Shown here piece by piece: positions 56,522 to 64,000 of a stretch of DNA of 64,000 nt. This DNA comes from Karalla daura (lineage: Eukaryota; Chordata; Actinopteri; Chaetodontiformes; Leiognathidae): positions 9,162,497-9,226,496 of the forward strand of contig CM055188.1 of NCBI GenBank assembly GCA_029224185.1, read 5' to 3'. Numbering within the stretch: the first letter of the stretch is position 1; every line of letters starts with the position of its first letter. Under the pieces are notes generated by a model that was given only the letters and a program-made list of their open reading frames with translations, was not told where the DNA came from and made no database searches. A program made the translations under genes and the position numbers.

Positions 56522-59320
56522 TGCATGGCATCAGGGCCTGACCACAAACTTTTTGAGACGGCACTGTGGAAAAACTACACAACATATCAACATGCAATTT
56601 TCAATAAACATAGACCACAGGTTTATGCCATTTTTAAAGCTGAAATAAAGTTCTCTCATTCACTTTTATAGGAAACAACAGAAATCTGTGAGCGGTAAAC
56701 ACCTGCTGTAGGTAGACAACGCTTGGTCCTATCTGTAATAAAAGCACACCGCCACACAAGGGAGAGTCTCGGGAATGCCCATGTGTGACTCTGTGTGTGA
56801 TTTGGTGTCTCTAACATGAATATTGAGGCCATGGTTGCAAGTAGGAGCGTAAAGTTTAAGTTTGATCACGGGAGATGAAAAATGCATTACAGCTGATGGA
56901 GAGAGGAACTGCATTGAGGCCACTCTGAGGCCCACTGTTTAAATTTGGTAAGGCGCACAGGTTGTTGGCGTGCATTGTACGAGAGAGCACAAATCTTTCT
57001 ACAAAAGTGGAAAAAAGAATTTGCCTACGCTGCACGGTGTGGCTGGGGCCAGTGTGAAAAGAGAAAAACGAGAGCAGATTTCGTCCACTCTAGCAATGAC
57101 ATCACCAACCGTAACCTGTAACAACTGTAGCATTCTGTGCAATACGCTGTCTTTGTAAAATCAGAAAAGGGTTGAAAAAACTGATGATATAAACTGTGAT
57201 TGTGAAAAAACTATGAAATATTTTAAAAATCTGAAATACAAGTTTAATAGTTGAAAGTCTGCTGAAAGTTGTGAATAGTTTAAAGTTTGAATGGAGTCTA
57301 TAGCTGAAAGTATGTGGAAGGAGATACATTTGAAAGTGGAAGAAGTTTAAGAGGAGCTGGAGAGGGTTTCAGTTCATTTCAATGGGGGTTTTTATATACA
57401 ATGTTAAACATTTTTTTAAGTATAAAAGGTTGAAAGAGAGCATGCATGCCCTAAAAGAGCTGAACATTTCAATGGTTTCAAAAGCTGAACGTATGCTAAA
57501 GATACAGATGAATGAAAACGCGACATACGAATAACAAGGAACAGGATAACAATGTGTGAATGTTGAGTCAGCATTCACAGTAATGATGAGGCCTAATGTC
57601 AGCAACTATATGAGCTGGTGATGCTTCCTCGCAGAGTTGTTCAGTTGTGGCCTTCAGGTTGTGGGATACACAGACAGTCTCCACCATTGTGCAAAGTGTA
57701 CCTGAGCACAATACACATGCCAACCAGAGCATCATTTAATGTCACATTTTCTCTTGAAACACTTGGTGCAGACAGATAAATAAACATGACCATGCACATG
57801 AGGATTCAAATGTATTAAAATATGACAAAAGCTGAATAATCATAATTTATGTTGTAGTGTCAGGAACATCTGTATTTGAAGAAAGATCTTTGAGGAAGAG
57901 ACAAGCCACAGCTGCAAACACTGCCATTATAGATGTTGTAAATGTGGCATCCTTAAAATATTTTCAGATGAACCTTGACGTATATTTCACTCTATTTAAA
58001 CTTAAGTGATCTACAATATCTAAAATTTATGAGAAACATCTTATTTGGTCCCTGTAGGATTACTTCAAGCAAATTTTACTTTTTTACCAGTCCAGTCATG
58101 ATGGTTTTTGTCTGCTTTGCTTTTGAAAGACTTTGAGAAAATACATCTATAAAACTTGCAATTTGTTCACAAGACCTTTCTGCCATACATCATTTTGATC
58201 AAGGTGACAATTTGTTGAGCCATTTTACAATTTACTAATTTTGATTTTTTTCCCCCCCTTTGCACCATTAGATGCACCATTTTGCACCAATGAAACTTTT
58301 GAAAAAAAAAATGCAATTCACATTTATTTTCCGCAGTGTAACTTTTCAGAAACAACCTCACAACCTCTTTTCCTGCAGAGCATTATCGGAAACATTTTCA
58401 AAGAGATTTGATGCTTCAACTATTTTCTAAATATTACACATACAATACTTATTGGTGACTTAAACTATTTCAGTCTTGAAATACTGAAACTATTCTTAAA
58501 AAGGGTGATCCACCAATGGTATTTTATCCAAAGGAAATTTCTATTTAACCTCAATATCATCTGAATTTCACCTGAATCTGAGTTTATTGAAACCTAGTAA
58601 CCACCTCATACTAAAACAAATTCAGCATTATTTTGTTGATACACATTTTTATTTTATAAATTCGCAATATGCTTAATTTCCCTCATACTCCATCATTAAA
58701 ATATCATGCTATATTTATGAGCATATGTTTGTAATTTCGCAAAGTCCTCCTTTAACATCCAATCAACTGTGGTTCAGTTTGTCCAGTTCACTGACTGCAA
58801 ACTTAAGACTCACAACAACACTTTTTTTTATCAGACACCCTGAACATTTCTAACAGTTTGTTATCATGTCTCAGTTCAGTATCTACAGATGAAGTTCTTC
58901 CACAACACAAATAAAATAGGCACAATATGCAAAACCAAAATTTTCCATCCCTTGCTCAGGACAAGGGCGATGAGGACGAGAACACTTGGCTGCAGCAGCG
59001 TGCAGCGCCCCCTAGGGCCAGGTGTTGCAATAGCATCAAGACGACAGAGGCAGATGTGAAGGCAGAGTGAGCAGCAGCCACTTCCAATCAACAGGTTTTT
59101 ATTAGCTGTCAGCAACACAAGTTTGATCTGATTCTTCTCAGCCACCACCTTAAAAACTGTGATGTCATCATGTGACCTTAATCCCTGCACATTTCCACCA
59201 GGTGTGCCTGTTCTGCATTGTCAGGTGTGTTTTGGGGGAAACACAGTATCATCCACTTTCCGTTACTAAGACCAAACTTTAGAAACAAGCAGTAACTAGG
59301 TCGAGTGTCGTTTCCAGCAC

Positions 59321-59343
59321 CAGCAGCAGCAGCAGCAGCAGCA
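59321..59343 (+). repeat. (CAG)n trinucleotide run
   Basis: About seven CAG/GCA units in the cept1 3' region. On the cept1 strand it reads (CTG)n or (TGC)n. No frame through it looks coding. Confidence 0.85.
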
Positions 59344-61031
59344 CAGATCGGAGTGTAACAATCGCACAAATAACCGTCATGGTGGCAGGTAGCTTCGTGC
59401 TTTAAAGAAGACGTCCATTATTGTGAACACATCCCATGAATAGACCCAAAGCAACAATGAGCTGATCCCCCAACAAGAATTATCCACATACCCAGAAAAT
59501 ATATCTTCTCCCTCTGTGCCATGGAGCTCCATTGTTGTGCAAAAAGTATTAAATCACATCAGTGAGCCACATTATTGCACTGACATGTTTCTTTCTCGCC
59601 ACACGCACACTGTAATCGGACTCAATGACAGATATATTCACTGTAACACAAACCGTGGTTCAATCCAGTGCTGAAAATAGTCCAACAAATGCTTCGCTCT
59701 TAGCAACAAACTACATTTTTTGTGAGGTAATTGTACACAATTGTAACAGGAACTTAAATTTGAGTTTGTGGCCAGGTATCCAGAGGGAGGAGAGAGTTGA
59801 GCTGACTCACTGTTTACTTTGGTGCATTCAGAGGATTAATCGATGTGGGACAACAAAACAAGGCGGAGAAGAGAAGTGACAGAAAGCAGAGTAACAGCTC
59901 GTGGAGTGATCTGTGACTCTGACCTATGCACAGACTCGAAGCAGCTGCAGCCTGCAGGAAGGAGGACCCACGTGTTCCAATAATGCCACTTTAAAACAAC
60001 ATCTTGTTCCAGTAAACTGCAGAATACTGAAGAAACTGAGACCTCAAGAGCCTGCTCACTAGCCTGTATAGCTGTCATCCCCGAGATGATGCTGGTGAGC
60101 AGACCAGTGAGTTCACATATCACGTATGTGCCATTCTGACTTTGCCTCCTGTGCATGACATCCTCATCTATTTACAGGTGCAGTGGTCTAACTCCATTCA
60201 GCAGTGGCAAGAAACAGAAACAAAAGTAAAGACCATTACATATAAATATATATGACAGTAGAAACACAAACTCAAGTCACACTGGACACCCTCCCGTATG
60301 TACCTTTGACTGAGTGGTTTCTTAAGACAAATTAAGAAGAAAAAAACAAACAAAGAAACAAAAAAAATACACCGGCAGTGACAAGTTTGATATGTGAAAG
60401 AAAAGCAAATAAGTCTATTGCAAGTTTCCCCCAAAAACACATCGCAGCAGAGAAACAGTTGCACGGTGTGGAACAATGTGCAGGGCGTACAAATCATGTT
60501 AAAGAAAAACTTTATAACGTGTCAAAGCAGGACTTTTAACTTAAAAGAGAAGCACAGACACTAACAGTTTGGTATTTACAATAGCAAAAGGTAGAGTTAT
60601 GCAAATATTACAAAAATTATAATCATGAAAGCAAAGAGTCTGATTCATTTCATCTACATTTTCTCTGCACAAGAACAAGTAAAAGACATTTCAGTTGATG
60701 ATTCTCTCCCCAAACAAACCGAGTAGCACCTGTACTCTCCTGTACTTGCTCTGTGTAACCATGAGTTTGTCATAAGGAGAAATCTTATTACTGGGCCAGA
60801 AGATGAAACTGGTACAAAATCAATTCTGCACTGGTGAAAAAGAAACAACAGTAATACTCCAGTATCTTAATATATATTATTTGTCCTCACATTCAGTTGG
60901 CAGAAGCACATACTTTACACCACGTCACCCCCCCCCCCCCTGCCCCCCGCATCTCTACGTGGACAACAGAGGGAAGAGAAGATGAGTGCGACTAACAGGA
61001 GGGGACAGAGTCAGTGATGGCCGGCACGTCC

Positions 61032-63219
61032 TCAGTGAGGAGCAGAACTGAGCACTGAACAAGGCTTGATTTTGAAAACGAAGATGTGAAGATGGCAGGC
61101 AATCTGGTTGCAAACACTGACACAGTAACGCACCAAGTCAAAAAAGGAAATGATCTGCGGGAGAGAGAGAGAGAGAAACAGTTAATCAATCGTCTGAGTC
61201 CTGACTTAAAATAATGTCTCTTTTACTTTTCTGCCTAGCTTTTCTGTCTTACAGCTCAGATGATAATGCAGGGCCTGCCTGCATTTTCTCTTGTACTTGT
61301 TATCCTACATGGTTCGACTGCAGGCCTAAAACTTTCCCACATGCACTAGACTGCTGGAGTTTCTAAATGATTTTTTTATTCTGTTTTTAACAGCACATGT
61401 TTGTGATGGCTGTACCCAGCCATCAGCTGACAGCTCAGCTCCTTTGTCCAGAACTGACCACAAAGTCAATCACTGGCCTACAACTGAGAAAGTCCCAGTG
61501 CCGAGTGCACTGTTGGACACCCTTCTTCTTGAACATTGTGTTAGTTATGGAAAAACTCTGTCCAGCACAGAAGATCATTCGGGGTCAGCATGAATAGTTT
61601 CTCCAAATGTGGTGAGCGTTCAAGTATAAGAGTAGTCCCTGTAGTGGCATGTTCTAGTACCTGTCCCAAGGACAGGCGTCAAAGCCTGTTCTCTGTCTTA
61701 AAGTCACTGGGACACACCTCTCTTCTACTGAGGTAAACTCCAATTAGTAAGCATAGAGTTAGGGAGGAATGAGTAAGAACAAAGTCTGCCTCTCACCTAA
61801 CTCCTCCATGGTTCAGTTCCAGCCCTGCACAACATGCATCTAAAAGTATCCTTGGGATGCCTCTCAGCCTCTAATTATTATAGTTATAATAATTATAACT
61901 ATAATACTGTAATATTGTAGTATTTATAGTCTTTTTTCAGCTTATCATTAACATATAACATTTTCTTTTTAATGTCTTTTTTTAACTAACTCCAAGCATG
62001 TGTGTACTTACCAGTGCAATCCACAGCACCAGGTACTCATCAATAAAACTATTGAAATACTGATCCAAGAACAGTAGTCCTGGTCCCAGGAAGGCTAAAT
62101 CATGGAGATGCATCTCGCTTTTTGTCATATGGGCTACCTGAAGACATAGAGAGACAAGCCTCTGTCAACATCTTGTCACTAAATTGCCCAGACATGTCTG
62201 GCACTTAGTAAAAAGGTTCATAGTTTATATGCATTTTAGAACAAGACTTTGTCAAAACTTACAACTAATTTATTGGTGATTTTGGCTGACACAAAGCCAA
62301 ATGCGAGGATATAAAGACACGGATGTTTCTCAAACAGCTGTACAGCAGACTTCTTGTATATCATCATCGCCAGTATTATAACTGAACCAATATGCAAGAC
62401 TGGAGAGAGGACACTGGTTCCCTGAAACAAACACAGAAACACAACAGATAAGAAGTCGGTTAAATCCAGCATAAACTGTTCATATCATGCAATAACAATC
62501 AGTTTCTGTTGGTCTGAAAGGAGTAATGAGGATGCTTCTGTGACCTCGAGACCATTTAGTTGAAACTGTTCAGTGTGCGATGGACCTGAGAAGCACATTT
62601 ATTCAAAAAACATATCTTAACATTTATCTGTAGCAGATTTCTTTTTAAAATGCAAGTTAATATATGTAGGAACAAGTTATCAGAGGAAGCACAGTGTCCC
62701 AACTTACCGCTATTGTGGATCCATTTTTACCCACACCTCCTGTAAAAATAACTCTGAAGTAGTTGGTGCAGGAGAAGATGGCTCCTAAAAAAGTGCAGAT
62801 GGCTGGAACCATTTTCATCTGGATATTTAGGATCGGAATCTATGGTGTCAGACAGAGAAATGCTAAACATTAAGAAACAATTGCAATTCACAGACATTTG
62901 GAATTATTTTACATGATTTTTTTTCTTTTTTGTCTGAATATTCACTATATCCTCAACAAAAGCATCATGAGTAGTATTAGAGAGTGATAAGCATTAAGCG
63001 TGACATTATTGGCATTACTGACAATTATGGATAAAAAAAAACAGATGTTAAAGCAGCATTGGTAGAACCAACATGAACATCTTACAATTACAGCATTATG
63101 AGTGTTATTGATAATTAGAACCAATCACAATTACCAGTGACTGCCAAAAAGCAGATCCTCCCACGGCGGCCAGCAAATACATGATTATTATGAAGATTTG
63201 CACCTCAGTCACATCAATG
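61032..63219 (-). CDS. cept1: Choline/ethanolamine phosphotransferase 1 (3' part; 5' exons beyond the right edge)
   Basis: ER/nuclear membrane enzyme that transfers phosphocholine or phosphoethanolamine from CDP-choline or CDP-ethanolamine to diacylglycerol, the last step of the Kennedy pathway. Exons seen: 63135-63219, 62708-62839, 62263-62421, 62012-62137, and 61032-61154 ending in TGA, about 207 residues of roughly 415. Segments match human CEPT1 in order: IDVTEVQIFIIIMYLLA, IFSCTNYFRVIFTGGVGKNG, GTSVLSPVLHIGSVIILAM, LFEKHPCLYILAFGFVSAKI, VAHMTKSEMHLHDLAFLGP, LFLDQYFNSFIDEYLVLW, and SFFDLVRYCVSVCNQIA at the C terminus. SAKITNKLVV and MHLHD favour CEPT1 over CHPT1. The catalytic CDP-alcohol phosphotransferase motif is in the N-terminal half and lies outside the window. 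No further exon was found between 63220 and 64000. Confidence 0.93.
61877..61905. repeat. AT-rich hairpin, 12-bp arms
   Basis: The arm attatagttata at 61877-61888 is exactly complemented by tataactataat at 61894-61905 around a 5-base loop. It lies in a cept1 intron. Confidence 0.8.
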
Positions 63220-64000
63220 CTGAGTGGGAGGAAAAAGCAGAGTTGACATTGGGGATTAGTGACATCTGTCAGCACAAAGTCATCCCACAGCCGCCTACCA
63301 TAACGCACCGCTGCATGTGCAGCTGGCAGGATGCTGTTGTGTTGCTCCTTGGTAATCATTTCATTTTCAGGTTAAAGATTCAACACAAAGTCAGTGCATC
63401 AAAGGTGCCATCAGTAATATTTCACCGGCTCTTTTTGGCACCCATTTGTGTTCCCCCACACCCCAATAGTTTGGTTGCAAGAGTAGGACGAGCAGGTCAC
63501 TAAGAAATTGTTGCACACAAATTTCCCTTTAAATTGTAACTTATACATTTCTGTCTGTGTCCAGATTAAACTAGAGCTTGGAGGTGTTTGTTAGCAAGCT
63601 TCAGAGCTGCTGGTAAAAGCATACTGAACTGGTTCTGATCTTGAAGCTAAGCTAGGCTAAGCTAGGCTAAACTAGGCTAAACTAGGCTAACCAAGTTACA
63701 ACTGTTGCAGAAGTGCAACAATACACACAAGGTTTGTAGGAAGTTTGACCCTTTTAATTTAATTCACATTTTTAGATTCACATCTTTGTAATCTCTGACA
63801 CGTTCACCTACACAGGCCACAGCAATTCAGATTGAAGCAATTACACTTTTGGCCGTCACAAAAAAGTCTTCTAGAGGCTGGGAGTCTCTACCCCGAGAGA
63901 AAAGCTGAATGATGCTGAATCCGTGACAGAGGAGCCGTGGTTTACTGACTGCACCTTTCAGCAGCACACGGTGAGCCGACTGTCCACATGACGTGATTGG
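63220..64000 (-). other. cept1: cept1 intron (right edge)
   Basis: Intron sequence upstream of the 63135-63219 exon. It contains a 10-bp tandem repeat at 63646-63690. No upstream cept1 exon could be identified before the window ends. Confidence 0.5.
63646..63690 (+). repeat. 10-bp tandem repeat (gctaggctaa)
   Basis: Four and a half copies of a decamer alternating gctaagctag and gctaaactag. Within the cept1 intron. Confidence 0.9.

Larger units (their letters stand above)
54950..61031. other. Intergenic: dram2 5' flank and cept1 3'UTR/flank
   Basis: About 6 kb without a recognised gene. It holds an LTR-like segment (55480-55990), a (GT)n array (56461-56521), AT-rich low-complexity DNA (57.1-58.8 kb), a CAG-type trinucleotide run (59321-59343) and a C12 run near 60928. 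A minus-strand AATAAA near 59097 would give cept1 a 3'UTR of about 1.9 kb. Confidence 0.5.

Overview
The window is vertebrate nuclear DNA, almost certainly from a ray-finned (teleost) fish. Genes are split into many short exons with GT/AG junctions, introns and intergenic DNA carry long (CA)n, (GA)n and (TA)n arrays, old MITE-like repeats of fish type are present, and the encoded proteins match vertebrate families but differ from mammalian copies by the amount expected of fish. There is no operon, CRISPR array, phage or bacterial structure. Exon models were built by hand from splice sites and remembered vertebrate proteins; no alignment was run.

Layout, left to right. (1) 1-8250, minus: the 5' half of a ferlin gene (fer1l4 by synteny), 21 exons or exon parts from the start codon at 8250 to the left edge. 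(2) 11202-17492, minus: complete copine gene cpne1, 535 codons, with a non-coding first exon and CpG-rich promoter near 18.7-18.86 kb. (3) 24440-27142, minus: rbm12, a 900-residue five-RRM protein in one coding exon, with a likely 5' non-coding exon and CpG-rich promoter at 32.5-32.85 kb. (4) 34686-39981, minus: complete nfs1, the mitochondrial cysteine desulfurase, 13 coding exons. (5) 40.1-42.4 kb: two weak small-gene candidates, a plus-strand transcript divergent from nfs1 and a pair of overlapping minus-strand ORFs. (6) 44160-46518, plus: complete gene for a C6orf89-like (bombesin receptor-activated protein) single-pass membrane protein. (7) 50367-53513, minus: dram2, a six-helix lysosomal autophagy modulator, with its promoter near 54.9 kb. 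(8) 61032-63219 and beyond the right edge, minus: 3' half of cept1, a choline/ethanolamine phosphotransferase.

fer1l4-cpne1-rbm12-nfs1 follow the gene order remembered from human 20q11.22, which supports the names. c6orf89 (human 6p21, near CPNE5) and dram2-cept1 (human 1p13) come from other human blocks, so two synteny breakpoints or paralogon joins lie between 40 and 61 kb. The genes do not form one pathway: they cover calcium/lipid binding (ferlin, copine), RNA binding, Fe-S cluster sulfur supply, autophagy and phospholipid synthesis.

Non-coding points of interest are a perfect 100-bp (TA)n-centred palindrome at 47.5 kb, microsatellites lying against splice sites in four genes, two full CRE octamers at the rbm12 promoter, a perfect NRF1-type site at the dram2 promoter, and two short elements with terminal inverted repeats in cpne1 introns. 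Nothing seen amounts to a clearly new biological system; the best candidates are the small ORFs at 41-42.4 kb and the long C-terminal tail of the dram2 model.
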